Notes: generated by a model from the sequence alone, not told the origin. A stretch of 64,000 bases of DNA from an uncultured Lachnospiraceae bacterium (GCA_934385475.1 CAKRPS010000003.1:1-64000), one strand, 5' to 3'; shown: positions 18,758 through 28,084, numbered from the stretch's first letter. Program-made: numbers and translations.

Positions 18758-18897
18758 TCCCCACTGCCCATCTTCTGCATAATGGTGCGCTTTAGCTTTT
18801 TCAGTTCGTCCTGCGTAATCATATCCCGCTTTTGTAACAGTTCTGCGACATTTGTCAGAACCTGTCTCTCCATCTCAGACCTGTTCTCTTCCCACAT
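18745..18897 (-). CDS. Small ORF upstream of the recombinase (50 aa)
   Basis: Encodes a 50-residue charged, mostly helical peptide starting MWEENRSEMERQVLTNV and ending GSGEWEQ, overlapping the recombinase start by 13 bp. A GGGGA-type ribosome binding site precedes ATG 18897. The segment MITQDELKKLKRTIMQK resembles short helix-hairpin (SHOCT-like) motifs. Translational coupling to the recombinase suggests a helper role such as a directionality factor, which is speculation. No family is recognised. Confidence 0.6.
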   Translation of the reverse strand: MWEENRSEMERQVLTNVAELLQKRDMITQDELKKLKRTIMQKMGSGEWEQ

Positions 18898-18959
18898 CTC
18901 TCTTCCCCCATCGGAAGCATTCTTGCTCCATCCTATTCAGAAAAGAGAAGGGATATTCC

Positions 18960-20012
18960 TTATTCAAACCGGATCGTTACCGACTCAATGGATGACTCCG
19001 TCTTTCCACAGCTGCAGGTATAGTATCTTCCTCCCGAATCCACCTGTTTATTAACCTTTCTCGAGCATCTCTGACCGTTATAATGATCCCATGGACATTC
19101 CTGCCCGCAGGAGCCGCAGCGGTAAAAGGTCCATGACACCATTTCCCCCTTGGTATCATCAAATATAAGCCTGTCATATTTCGTAGAAAAACTTCCTCCG
19201 CATTCTCCCTGCACAGTGGTGTAGATGATGTTTTCTCCGGTAAAGCATCCTCCGGCTTCCGAAGCCTGGAAATCTGCTCCCTGCTCCGTACCTTCCCCAT
19301 CCCGGTGAACATGATAGGTATAATCAAGTGAGACTCCGTCAACAGCTTTCTCATAGCCATCCACATATCCTCTCTGATAGCAGGATTCATTGTCCGTCCC
19401 GTTGCCAATGAGCATTCTTCCATCTACAAAGGCAACTGCCCCTGCTGAGAGATTATCCGCGGTGGCCGACAGGTAATGCACCGGAAACCCGGTATCGGAG
19501 GTTGTCGTCTGCCCCAGATCTCTCTCCTCCGCCGCCGTCTGACTGCGGTAAAAGCACCCTGCCCCCTCCGTATTCACTGCCTGTTCTGCTCTCTTCTCCT
19601 CCGGCACAGTCTGCGACAGCGAAATTTTTTCTGCCAGGTGTGGGAATCCCGGATAACTCTCCTGTGTCCATGCCTCGGTGCCAAGCCTTCCATCCGCATC
19701 CACGTTCCCGATTGCCTCCATCACCGCTCTTTTTCCTTTGCCGACCAGATCATCCAGCGTAGCTATATCCCCCGCGTCCATCACAACCTGTTCCTCTCCT
19801 TTCCCGTAGACCCATTTCCCATACGAATGATAATCCACTCCTGTCACAGCACTTGTCCATCCCTGATTCTCTTTGGCTCTCGCCGGATCATAGCCAGCCG
19901 CATTTTCTGCATGGGAAATAAATCCTCCAAATACGGTCATCAGCATCAGACCTCCCAGCAGCATCCCTTTCGCTCTCCTGTTAAAATTAACCTTCTTCCT
20001 GTTTCGTTTCAT
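18960..20012 (-). CDS. Secreted cysteine-containing protein of unknown function
   Basis: 350 residues. A Lys/Arg-rich start and hydrophobic core (MLLGGLMLMTVFGGFISHAE) give a clear signal peptide. The mature part has no family I recognise. The C-terminal third is Cys-rich (YRCGSCGQECPW, then RYYTCSCGKT), suggesting metal ribbons or disulfides. The segment EEQVVMDAGDIATLDDLV resembles ADVIVFDAADMQKLYELV in the 68-residue secreted protein encoded just upstream, so the two share a short module. It lies 11 bp after that gene and about 60 bp before the recombinase-associated ORF, all leftward. Confidence 0.65.
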   Translation of the reverse strand: MKRNRKKVNFNRRAKGMLLGGLMLMTVFGGFISHAENAAGYDPARAKENQGWTSAVTGVDYHSYGKWVYGKGEEQVVMDAGDIATLDDLVGKGKRAVMEAIGNVDADGRLGTEAWTQESYPGFPHLAEKISLSQTVPEEKRAEQAVNTEGAGCFYRSQTAAEERDLGQTTTSDTGFPVHYLSATADNLSAGAVAFVDGRMLIGNGTDNESCYQRGYVDGYEKAVDGVSLDYTYHVHRDGEGTEQGADFQASEAGGCFTGENIIYTTVQGECGGSFSTKYDRLIFDDTKGEMVSWTFYRCGSCGQECPWDHYNGQRCSRKVNKQVDSGGRYYTCSCGKTESSIESVTIRFE

Positions 20013-20023
20013 CTCTTACCTCC

Positions 20024-20230
20024 TTACTGTACCAGTTCATATAATTTCTGCATGTCCGCCGCGTCAAACACAATGACATCGGCTCCATTTTCCTCCTGTT
20101 GAAAGCGGAACTGACCATAGCTTTTTCCCCAGCCGTTTTCCTGCGGACTTCCCCCGGCAGCTCTTGCCGTCAGAAGCATTCCCCCTGCAGCCAGAATCAC
20201 CGCCAGGACACCTGTCACTCCTTTTTTCAT
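20024..20230 (-). CDS. Small secreted protein (68 aa)
   Basis: ATG 20230 has AAAGGAGG about seven bases upstream. Signal peptide MKKGVTGVLAVILAAGGMLL, probable cleavage after ARA, then a mature segment of about 45 residues containing GADVIVFDAADMQKLYELVQ. No recognised family. First gene of a leftward group with the 350-residue secreted protein and probably the recombinase, behind a promoter bracketed by two near-palindromic repeats. Confidence 0.7.
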   Translation of the reverse strand: MKKGVTGVLAVILAAGGMLLTARAAGGSPQENGWGKSYGQFRFQQEENGADVIVFDAADMQKLYELVQ

Positions 20231-20263
20231 GCTCTTCCTCCTTTCCTCATGCGCCTCCCGATC

Positions 20264-20313
20264 CACGCAATGCGTTATTATGATATCATATTTTTTCGTA
20301 TCACGCAATGCGT
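20264..20313 (-). promoter_or_regulatory. Promoter with two 12-bp operator-like repeats
   Basis: CACGCAATGCGT occurs twice (20264-20275, 20302-20313), starts 38 bp apart; each is a near-palindrome of ACGCA/TGCGT. On the minus strand TTGCGT (20303-20308) inside one copy and TATCAT (20280-20285) are 17 bp apart, so one repeat covers the -35 and the other sits near the start site. This is the layout of a repressor-controlled promoter for the secreted-protein/recombinase group. Confidence 0.55.
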
Positions 20314-20355
20314 GTATTTTATTTTCTTGAATTATGAAATAAATGTATTTTTCTG

Positions 20356-20385
20356 TTGACGATATCCATTTGCTTCCAGTACAAT
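20356..20385 (+). promoter_or_regulatory. Promoter for the DUF5722-type gene
   Basis: TTGACG (20356-20361), 18 bp, TACAAT (20380-20385), about 50 bases before the start codon at 20436. Confidence 0.5.
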
Positions 20386-20435
20386 ATTTTAAGTAAAACC
20401 ATAATCTAACAAGCAAATTACAGGAGAATTCAACC

Positions 20436-21929
20436 ATGATACACAAGAAACTATCTGCTAAAGCGATTGCCGCAGTTGTTCTTGGTACGGTGAGTCTTTG
20501 TCTGTGTTCGGTTCCGGTTCATGCGGAGCCTGAAAGTGCGCAATTTGCATCCGCTATCACATTCGCCCCCTCCAGGGAGGCGTACAGTGCGGTTTCCGCT
20601 TCCTGCCGTCTTCTCGACAAGAAGACTGTCCGGTATGAAGCGGAACTGAAGGCAGATCCCAAATGTGACGACGGCAAACTGTACCTGTACCAACTCAAAA
20701 CCTACGTCTACGAAATTCCTGTCGGTTCCGTACCGATTGCAAGCTGCGAAGCTTCCACGACACCCTCCTTTCAGTTTTCGCTCGGCTCCACCGGTGCATC
20801 CGGCAGGCTTTACGAAAAATATGCGCTGGTGTCCATGATAAACGGCGTGCCTACCATTCTGGCCCAGCCACAGTACATCAGCAATCCGGAGGTACTGGCA
20901 ACGCACAATAAGAAGCGTAACCGTGCTGAGAAGACCACGCAGGCACAAAGTCTTACCAATCTGTGTCTGACCGGAAACGGCTACTGTGGTGTGCTTCCGG
21001 CCAAAACAGCCAAGACAGGACAGATCCTTTGTAAGGAAGGCTCTCCTCTCGTTCACGCGAGCATCCGTAACGGGGACCCTGATCCGAACCCCATAGAGGA
21101 CGTAACCTTCTATATGGCAGATACTTCTAACGATGCAGCCATTGCAGGAATCGTTAAGGATCTCCAGAACTATGCAGCAAATTCAAATTGCCAGGATTAC
21201 ATTATCGGAAATGAAGTAAACGAACGTATCTGGAACTATTCCGCCTGGACGGACTGGGATACCTACATGAGGGATTATATTCAGGAATTCCGCATCTGTT
21301 ATACGGCGATCAAAAGTGTAAATGCCAACGCCAACATCTATCTGAGTCTTGATCAGAACTGGGATCGGAACAACCCTCCGGGGCACTGGGAATACACGAG
21401 ATATATCGATGTAAAAGATTTCCTGACAAAGTTTAATGCGACCATCCGGAAATCCGGAAACATTGACTGGTGTCTGTCCATCCATCCCTACACCGTTCCT
21501 CTGGACTATGCCAAGTTCTGGGACTACAGCGGATCAGCCAATCCTGGTCTGTACAAGCCGCAGATCCCCAATAATTACATGGTATCGTTCCAGAACATGA
21601 GTGTTGTAACAGATTTTATGTGCCGGCCTGAAATGCTTTCCCCATCCGGAAATGTGCGGGATATTATCATCAATGAGATCGGTATTGATGCAACACAGGG
21701 CGAAGACGTACAGCTCGCCGCCTTGTGTGCTTCCTACAAATCCTTTGAAATGAACCCCTATATCACGCAGTATATGTATCTGGATGTGAACGGAAACGGT
21801 GTGAACTCACTCCTCTCCGCAAAGGGCTGGCAGGTATTTGATTCCTTCGGCACCCCCGCCGAGGAGCCCTATATGGAATGGGCCAAAGAATATATCGGAA
21901 TTGATGACTGGTCAGAAGTTATAAAATAG
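20436..21929 (+). CDS. Secreted DUF5722-type, glycosidase-like protein
   Basis: 497 residues with a signal peptide (MIHKKLSAKAIAAVVLGTVS..., cleavage near VHAEPES). An N-terminal beta-rich part (about 35-150) precedes a predicted TIM-barrel part resembling clan-A glycoside hydrolases. DYIIGNEVNERIW (about residue 260) could supply the acid/base Glu after Asn, and IIINEIGID (about 410) the nucleophile Glu. Family membership is recalled from sequence resemblance; substrate unknown. It is divergent from the secreted-protein/recombinase group and inside the spoVD element. Confidence 0.7.
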   Translation: MIHKKLSAKAIAAVVLGTVSLCLCSVPVHAEPESAQFASAITFAPSREAYSAVSASCRLLDKKTVRYEAELKADPKCDDGKLYLYQLKTYVYEIPVGSVPIASCEASTTPSFQFSLGSTGASGRLYEKYALVSMINGVPTILAQPQYISNPEVLATHNKKRNRAEKTTQAQSLTNLCLTGNGYCGVLPAKTAKTGQILCKEGSPLVHASIRNGDPDPNPIEDVTFYMADTSNDAAIAGIVKDLQNYAANSNCQDYIIGNEVNERIWNYSAWTDWDTYMRDYIQEFRICYTAIKSVNANANIYLSLDQNWDRNNPPGHWEYTRYIDVKDFLTKFNATIRKSGNIDWCLSIHPYTVPLDYAKFWDYSGSANPGLYKPQIPNNYMVSFQNMSVVTDFMCRPEMLSPSGNVRDIIINEIGIDATQGEDVQLAALCASYKSFEMNPYITQYMYLDVNGNGVNSLLSAKGWQVFDSFGTPAEEPYMEWAKEYIGIDDWSEVIK

Positions 21930-21934
21930 TACAC

Positions 21935-21968
21935 AAAAAGCTCTGTGCTTCACGCACAGAGCTTTTTT
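21935..21968 (+). terminator. Intrinsic terminator, possibly bidirectional
   Basis: Stem AAAAGCTCTGTGC / GCACAGAGCTTTT with a short TTCAC loop and a T-run on the plus strand, just after the 21929 stop. The complementary A-run lets it also act for leftward secDF transcription. Confidence 0.85.
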
Positions 21969-22017
21969 ATAAGCTAATATCTGTCTTCGGCGGGTTTCCC
22001 CGCCAAAACAGTATTGA

Positions 22018-24327
22018 TCAGGCTTTCGCCGCTTTCTTTCCGTTCTTAGCATTCTTAGCATTCTTAGCAGTCTTATCCTTCTTACCGAGTTTCTTACGCA
22101 GTACCAGCCACAGAGATCCTGTGATACATACGGAAGAATAAGCTCCGCAGATAATTCCGGCCATCAGAGGCAGTGCAAATTCCCTGATGGAAGACACTCC
22201 AAAGATTGCAAGTGTGAATACCATGAAGAAAGTTGTCAGGGAAGTAAAAATACTTCTTGATAAGGTCTGGGTAATACTTTTGTTAACCACCTCATCCATC
22301 TCCTCCTTGCGCATCTCTCCGATATTCTCACGGATACGGTCAAAGATAACGATCGTCGCATTGATCGAGTAACCAACGATCGTAAGCATACAGGCAATGA
22401 AGGTATTACCTACCGGGATCTTTGCAATCGCATAAAAGGCAAGTACCACCAGCACATCATGCAGCAGGGCTGCCACAGAGCTTGCACCGAAACGGATATC
22501 CTTGAAACGGAACCAGATATAGAGCAGCATGAAGAATGCAGAAACTATAACAGATACTATAGCGTCTCTCTGCATCTCGGAGCTTACCGTTGCACTGATC
22601 GTCTCAGCCGTGATACTGTCCTCGTTCACGCCGAACTGTTCTGTCATGACATTCGCAAACTCTTCTCTCTCATCCTTATCCAGCGTTCTTGTCTTAATGA
22701 TAATGTCGTTTGATCCGGCCACCTTCGTGGTCTGTACATTTCCGTCGCCCGTAATCTTCTCAATATACGGAACGATCTGGTCATCGATCTCCTCAATGCT
22801 CATGTCCTCATTGAGTGTCAGGGTTGTCGATGTTCCTCCGATGAAATCAAGACTGTAATTCAGGGTTTCACCCATCTGTGCCTTATTAATTCCCATCATC
22901 ACAAATCCGGAAAGGATCGCTACAATAGAAATCGTAAAGAATACTGCTTTCTTAGATACAAACGCAATGGTTTTACGCTCTTTTCCGATACCATAGGCCT
23001 TTTCACTCTGGATACCCACTGCATAGAAAGCATTCAGCAGGAACTTGGTTATCACAAGCGCTGTAAACATGGAGATCACAATACCCATTGCAAGCGTTGC
23101 CGCAAATCCCTTAATGGTTCCGGTTCCCATCCAGCCAAGCACTGCCGCTGCGATCAGCGTTGTAATGTTTCCGTCAAAGATTGCGGAAAAGGCTTTGGAA
23201 AATCCCATTTTAATTGCAGACTGTACGGTCTTGCCGGTTGCAAGCTCTTCTCGGATACGTGCAAAGATAATAACATTCGCATCCACAGCCATACCAATTG
23301 AAAGAATAATACCGGCAATACCCGGCAGAGTCAATGTCACCTCAAATGCGTAAAGCAGGATAACCAGAAGCTCTGTATATAAAACCAATGCCAGTGATGC
23401 CGCAAGACCCATGACATAATATACTGCGATCATAAATACAATGATCAAAACAAAACCAACAACTGCCGCAAGCAGACTCGACTGGATCGCCGCAGAACCA
23501 AGCTGTGCTCCTACCACGTTGGAACGGAGTTCTTCCAGCTCCAGCTTCAGTCCACCGATACGGATCGTGGATGCAAGCTGCTCTGCTTCTTCAAAGCTGC
23601 TCTGTCCGGTGATGACTGCATGTCCATCCGTGATGGCTGCCTGTACATTTGGCACACTTACAAATTCATCATCATAATATATGGCAATGGATTCACCATT
23701 CTTGTACGCCTTTGTGGTCGCATCTGCAAATGCCTTCTTGCCGTCTTCTGTCAGCTCCAGGCTTACCACATACTGGGAATTTCCCATAGAATCCTGCTGT
23801 GTTCCGGCTTTGGCTGTCTCCACCTGATTACCGGTCAGCACGATAGAACCGTCTGCCTGTAACTCTTCGATCGATTTGCTCAGGATATACTGTACATACA
23901 GTTCCCCCTCTTCTGTCTTGCCATAGCTTCCTGCATAGTTCGGATTGCCCTCACTGTCTGTCTGGGCGATAAAGTACAGGCTTCCCGGCTTACCGAGTTC
24001 TTCCAGAATCGCGTTGGCATCGGTCACACCGGGAATCTCGATATTGATACGATTGCTTCCCTCCTGATAAACCTGTGCCTCCGTGCTGTAGTTCTCGACA
24101 CGCTGCTGTAATTTATAGATGGTATCACTCATATCCTCAGCACTGGGTGTCTCGTCTCCCACAACCTGATATGTGATGCTGACACCACCTGCCAGATCCA
24201 ATCCCAGCTTAATGCTGGATGCCGATCCCGACTTATCCGACCCAACGCCCCAGATTGCCGTGTAACCAAACAATCCAAGCACAAGGGCAAAGATAATCAG
24301 ACCGATAATCGCTTTGCTCTTTTTCAT
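22018..24327 (-). CDS. secDF: Fused protein translocase subunit SecDF
   Basis: Proton-driven accessory of the Sec translocase; SecD and SecF are fused in one 769-residue chain. The first membrane helix (about 5-27) is followed by the D1-type motif KLGLDLAGGV and the large external P1 region. Six helices follow with GMAVDANVIIFARIREEL. The SecF part begins near residue 455 (FTISIVAILSGFV), with SLDFIGGTSTT and YSINATIVIFDRIREN. A Lys/Ala/Asn-rich tail ends the chain. scfB lies six bases upstream. In related genomes secDF, scfB, scfA and the TIGR04086 gene normally follow yajC, which is missing here. Confidence 0.95.
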   Translation of the reverse strand: MKKSKAIIGLIIFALVLGLFGYTAIWGVGSDKSGSASSIKLGLDLAGGVSITYQVVGDETPSAEDMSDTIYKLQQRVENYSTEAQVYQEGSNRINIEIPGVTDANAILEELGKPGSLYFIAQTDSEGNPNYAGSYGKTEEGELYVQYILSKSIEELQADGSIVLTGNQVETAKAGTQQDSMGNSQYVVSLELTEDGKKAFADATTKAYKNGESIAIYYDDEFVSVPNVQAAITDGHAVITGQSSFEEAEQLASTIRIGGLKLELEELRSNVVGAQLGSAAIQSSLLAAVVGFVLIIVFMIAVYYVMGLAASLALVLYTELLVILLYAFEVTLTLPGIAGIILSIGMAVDANVIIFARIREELATGKTVQSAIKMGFSKAFSAIFDGNITTLIAAAVLGWMGTGTIKGFAATLAMGIVISMFTALVITKFLLNAFYAVGIQSEKAYGIGKERKTIAFVSKKAVFFTISIVAILSGFVMMGINKAQMGETLNYSLDFIGGTSTTLTLNEDMSIEEIDDQIVPYIEKITGDGNVQTTKVAGSNDIIIKTRTLDKDEREEFANVMTEQFGVNEDSITAETISATVSSEMQRDAIVSVIVSAFFMLLYIWFRFKDIRFGASSVAALLHDVLVVLAFYAIAKIPVGNTFIACMLTIVGYSINATIVIFDRIRENIGEMRKEEMDEVVNKSITQTLSRSIFTSLTTFFMVFTLAIFGVSSIREFALPLMAGIICGAYSSVCITGSLWLVLRKKLGKKDKTAKNAKNAKNGKKAAKA

Positions 24328-24333
24328 TGCTCT

Positions 24334-25752
24334 TTATCTCTCCTTTTCTTCATCGGCAAGTGCCGCCTTTATCATAATCGCACATTCAATACGTTTGCGC
24401 TGCAGCTCACATCCCAGATCATAGGCTCCGTTGATATCGCCTGTGAAATTGTAAGCATTCGCCGCACAGCCGCCGCTGCAATAAAACTTTGCAAAGCAGT
24501 CCTTACATTTGGGCTTCGCATATACATTGCAGCACTTGAAACGATCTCTGATATCCGTCCGAACAATTCCCTCATCCACATTTCCCATCAGGAACTCTTC
24601 CTGACCGACAAACTGATGGCAGGGATAGAAATCTCCCCAGGGTGTGACCGCAAGATACTCTGTTCCCGAACCGCATCCCGAAAGACGCTTGGCAACACAC
24701 GGTCCTCCCTCCAGATCGATCATATAGTGGAAGAAATTAAAGCCTTTTCCTTCCTTTTTGCGCCGGATATACTCCAGTGCCAGTTTATCATATTCTTCCA
24801 GAATCTGCGAAACATCCTCCTCGCGGAGTGCGTAATCTTCCGTATCCGCCGCCACAACAGGCTCCACGGAAATCTGCTCAAAGCCCAGATCTGCAAGATG
24901 TCTGACATCCTCCGCGAAATCCAGATTGTGATGCGTAAAGGTACCCCTCACATAATAATTCATCTGATTGCGGGACTCTGCCACATGCTGATATTTCGGA
25001 ACTACCTCATCGTAGCTTCCCTGTCCTCCACGGTGCGGACGCATCCGGTCATGAACCTCTTTACGACCGTCTATACTGAGCACGACGTTGGCCATCTCGC
25101 GGTTTACAAATTCCAGTACCTCTTCGTTCAGAAGTACACCATTCGTGGTAAGGGTAAATCTGAATTTCTTATGATGTGGCTCTTCCAGACTTCTTCCGTA
25201 ATTCACCAGATCCTTTACCACCTGCCAGTTCATAAGCGGCTCACCGCCAAAGAAGTCCACTTCCAGATTCACACGGTTTCCGGAATTTGCCACCAGAAAA
25301 TCGAGTGCCTTTTTGCCGACCTCAAAGCTCATCAGTGCACGTCTGCCGTGGTACTCTCCTTCCTCCGCAAAGCAATATTTGCAGGCAAGGTTACAGTCAT
25401 GCGCAATATGCAGACAAAGCGCCTTGACTACTGTCTGACGGTTCTTAAAATCTCCGATATACTTTTCATAGATATCCTCTGTGAAAAGCATTCCTGCATC
25501 CTTTAACTCCAGTATCTCCTGAACCGTCTCCTGCAGATCCTGTGCCGTGATCTCTCTGCCTTCCTGTCCGGACAAAATGTCTGCAGCCTCTGCCGCCATT
25601 TCCTCCGGCTGCACTTCTGCACCGGCCTTTTCTTTGATAATTTTCTCCACAACCGGAATCACACGATATGCCTGTTCATCCACTACATGAACGCTTCCGC
25701 TGTTGACATCTAACACAATGTGATAGCCGTTGCTGATATATTGATGTATCAC
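24334..25752 (-). CDS. scfB: SCIFF maturase, radical SAM/SPASM enzyme
   Basis: Radical S-adenosylmethionine enzyme that forms a thioether cross-link in the six-cysteine SCIFF peptide. GTG 25752 (MIHQYISNGYHIVL) is preferred: AGGAGA lies about seven bases upstream and the family starts this way; 472 residues. The peptide-recognition N-domain is followed by the cluster motif CNLACKYCFAEEGEYHG (near residue 122), FFGGEPLMNW, and C-terminal SPASM/twitch cysteines (CGSGTEY, FYPCHQF, CCNVYAKPKCKDCFAKFYCSGGC written here in parts: CKDCFAKFYCSGGC, then LGCELQ). It sits between scfA and secDF, the conserved order. Confidence 0.95.
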   Translation of the reverse strand: MIHQYISNGYHIVLDVNSGSVHVVDEQAYRVIPVVEKIIKEKAGAEVQPEEMAAEAADILSGQEGREITAQDLQETVQEILELKDAGMLFTEDIYEKYIGDFKNRQTVVKALCLHIAHDCNLACKYCFAEEGEYHGRRALMSFEVGKKALDFLVANSGNRVNLEVDFFGGEPLMNWQVVKDLVNYGRSLEEPHHKKFRFTLTTNGVLLNEEVLEFVNREMANVVLSIDGRKEVHDRMRPHRGGQGSYDEVVPKYQHVAESRNQMNYYVRGTFTHHNLDFAEDVRHLADLGFEQISVEPVVAADTEDYALREEDVSQILEEYDKLALEYIRRKKEGKGFNFFHYMIDLEGGPCVAKRLSGCGSGTEYLAVTPWGDFYPCHQFVGQEEFLMGNVDEGIVRTDIRDRFKCCNVYAKPKCKDCFAKFYCSGGCAANAYNFTGDINGAYDLGCELQRKRIECAIMIKAALADEEKER

Positions 25753-25891
25753 AAGTAAATCTCCTATTCCCAAGTCTCAAACCGTATCCGCACCGTAATT
25801 GCCGGATACGATAAACGCAAGATAAGCAGCGACTGCAAATCGCTGCTTATATGACATCTTTAAACATCTGCTGATTCCTATCGGCATTCTC

Positions 25892-26044
25892 TTATTTGTT
25901 CGCCTGCTCACAGCTCTGATTTCCAACGGTACAGGATGTCTTACATGCTGACTGACAGGATGTCTGGCACTCTCCACATCCACCCTTCTTCATAGATTCC
26001 TTTAAATCTCTTGTTGTCAATGTCTTGATATGTTTCATGATCAT
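25892..26044 (-). CDS. scfA: Six-cysteine SCIFF precursor peptide
   Basis: 50-residue peptide starting MIMKHIKTLTTRDLKES, then six cysteines in the last 28 residues (positions 23, 26, 30, 34, 38, 45: GGCGECQTSCQSACKTSC...QSC). This is the SCIFF (six cysteines in forty-five) ribosomal peptide, nearly universal in Clostridia and the substrate of ScfB. GGAGG lies just upstream; ATG 26038 (MKHIKT) is an equally possible start. Its biological role is unknown. Confidence 0.95.
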   Translation of the reverse strand: MIMKHIKTLTTRDLKESMKKGGCGECQTSCQSACKTSCTVGNQSCEQANK

Positions 26045-26175
26045 AGTTCCTCCTTCATATATCCGTCCCGAATCATATTCTATCGACACAATGTCTTACG
26101 CTATTGTAGCATAGTTTCTTTTATCCGAAAAGAGTTTTTAAAAAAACTTTTCGGCAACTTTTTCCTGCACCCCCG

Positions 26176-26550
26176 TCAGCTTAACATTCCCCCCAGCATA
26201 CCACTGCCAGCACACAGGAAAAAGACTGTCACAACACTCCCTGCAATCTCTCCAAACCCGTGATTGACTGCAAGCGATACGATCAGCAATATAATATAGT
26301 AGACGCACCCCATGGCCAGCCCCCAGATAAATCTTCTCTTATCCATCCGTTTCCCCGCGATCAGACCGGCCAGAAACGTGACTGCTATGTAAATTCCTAT
26401 GATACTTATGGACACGACCTTCTCTGAAATCCCGAAACGATACAGAAAAAATGCAAGTAACAGCAGCAATCCGGCCGTCAGCACATAAGCCGCCAGCATG
26501 CATTTTGTCACGAACACGATTCTTTCAATCCATAACTCTTTCTTCCCCAT
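26176..26550 (-). CDS. TIGR04086-type four-helix membrane protein
   Basis: 124 residues with four predicted membrane segments: about 14-36, 47-65, 75-95 and 103-122 (the last rich in Gly, ending GSGMLGGMLS). It matches the TIGR04086 family found next to the SCIFF genes in Clostridia; no function known. Upstream of scfA on the same strand, consistent with that neighbourhood. Confidence 0.8.
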   Translation of the reverse strand: MGKKELWIERIVFVTKCMLAAYVLTAGLLLLLAFFLYRFGISEKVVSISIIGIYIAVTFLAGLIAGKRMDKRRFIWGLAMGCVYYIILLIVSLAVNHGFGEIAGSVVTVFFLCAGSGMLGGMLS

Positions 26551-26626
26551 TTCCTATCCTCCTTTATGGCCCTTTCTTCTTGTAACAGTTCCGTTACACT
26601 TCTTTCCTTTTCATCATATGAAATTC

Positions 26627-26656
26627 TTGACATAATCATGCAGTTCATAGTAATAT
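26627..26656 (+). promoter_or_regulatory. Promoter for the CorC/HlyC-type gene
   Basis: Consensus TTGACA (26627-26632), 18 bp, TAATAT (26651-26656), about 50 bases before the start. Confidence 0.55.
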
Positions 26657-26708
26657 TTCTTCTTAAGAAGCTTATCATTCAAAACAAAGAAAAGGAGTGA
26701 ATTTTTCA

Positions 26709-28031
26709 TTGGATACCACAGGTGTCATACAATTGATTGTTTTATTCGTACTAATTACTTTATCTGCTTTCTTCTCTTCTGCCGAAACGTCTTTTTCGAC
26801 AGTAAATCGGGTGCGTCTCCGCACACTAGCCCAGGAAGACAACAAAAGAGCCATCCGTGTACTTGGTATACTGGATCAATACGGCAAAATGCTCAGCGCG
26901 ATCCTGATTGGAAATAACATTGTCAATCTGTCCGCTTCCTCCGTAGCTACTACCCTTGCCATCAAGGTCTGGGGAAATGCAGTAGTCGGCATTGCTACCG
27001 GTATTCTGACCGTCCTTGTCCTTTTGTTCGGCGAGATCATTCCGAAGACATGGGCCATGCACAACTCTGAAGCACTGGCGCTTGGCTACAGCGGTGTCAT
27101 CCGGGTTCTCATGAACCTTTTAACGCCCGTCATCTTCCTCATTGATAAGCTCTCGAGCGGGATCATGAAGCTGTTACATATCAACACAGACGGAAGCAAC
27201 ACCGCCATCACAGAGAGCGAGATCAAAACCTATGTGGACGCGGGTCACGAGGACGGTGTCATCGAGTCCGAGGAGCGGAAGCTGATCTATAATATATTTG
27301 ATTTTAATGACATTGTCGCAAAGGATATCATGGTACCTCGTATCCAGATGACCACCATCTCTCTGGATGCCTCCTATCAGGAAGTGCTGTCGACCTTTCA
27401 GGACTCCATGTTTACGCGTATTCCCGTGTATGACGGCGACCCGGATCACATTATCGGCCTGCTCAACATCAAGGATTTCATTCTGGTAAAGGATACCGAA
27501 AAGTTCCAGATCAAGAAAATCCTGCGGGAAGCCTATTATACCTACGAATACAAGAAGGTTTCCGACCTTCTCATGGAAATCCGTGAGAAATCCTTTAATA
27601 TTGCTTTCGTACTCAGCGAATACGGAACCACTGTCGGCATGATCACCATGGAGGATATTATTGAGGAACTGGTCGGCGAAATCCGTGATGAATACGACGC
27701 TGACGAAGAGGAACTGATCCAGGAAACCGATGACGGCTGTTATCTGGTAGAAGCCGGTATGAAGCTCGACGACATCAACGATGCCCTTGACATTGATATG
27801 GAGTCTGAGGACTATGATTCCATCGGCGGTCTTATGATCGAAAAGCTTGATCGTCTGCCCGAGGATCAGGAAAGCATTCTCCTTGAAGAAAGCGGCATCA
27901 GGCTTCAGGCTGTCGGGATCAAAGACAACCGTATTCTCAAGGTACTGATCTCTCTTCCCCAGCCGGAGGAAGACTCCTCCGACGCCGAACCGGCCGACGA
28001 CGCAAAAGAAGTTGCCGATTCTGCCAAATAA
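26709..28031 (+). CDS. Hemolysin-type CNNM/CorC transporter-like protein
   Basis: Membrane protein of the CNNM/YhdP/CorC group, implicated in Mg2+ or Co2+ homeostasis. N-terminal DUF21 domain with about four helices (to residue 150), including FFSSAETSFSTVNRVRL and FGEIIPKTWA. Two CBS domains (about 205-330, MVPRIQMTTIS and GLLNIKDFILVKD, EDIIEELVGEIRDEYD). CorC_HlyC domain to about 425; acidic tail. The start is uncertain: TTG 26709 (440 aa) lies 11 bases after AAGGAG, while GTG 26697 overlaps that site. Confidence 0.87.
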   Translation: MDTTGVIQLIVLFVLITLSAFFSSAETSFSTVNRVRLRTLAQEDNKRAIRVLGILDQYGKMLSAILIGNNIVNLSASSVATTLAIKVWGNAVVGIATGILTVLVLLFGEIIPKTWAMHNSEALALGYSGVIRVLMNLLTPVIFLIDKLSSGIMKLLHINTDGSNTAITESEIKTYVDAGHEDGVIESEERKLIYNIFDFNDIVAKDIMVPRIQMTTISLDASYQEVLSTFQDSMFTRIPVYDGDPDHIIGLLNIKDFILVKDTEKFQIKKILREAYYTYEYKKVSDLLMEIREKSFNIAFVLSEYGTTVGMITMEDIIEELVGEIRDEYDADEEELIQETDDGCYLVEAGMKLDDINDALDIDMESEDYDSIGGLMIEKLDRLPEDQESILLEESGIRLQAVGIKDNRILKVLISLPQPEEDSSDAEPADDAKEVADSAK

Positions 28032-28084
28032 TGCTATGATAAAAATAACTGGAAACGATCGCAAAATCGGAAAGGAGCGTGCCT

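Noticed and set aside
18898..18959. Sigma-E or sigma-K promoter directly before the recombinase group
   Set aside because: No convincing -10/-35 pair for a mother-cell sigma factor could be read in the short gap; developmental control of excision remains unproven.
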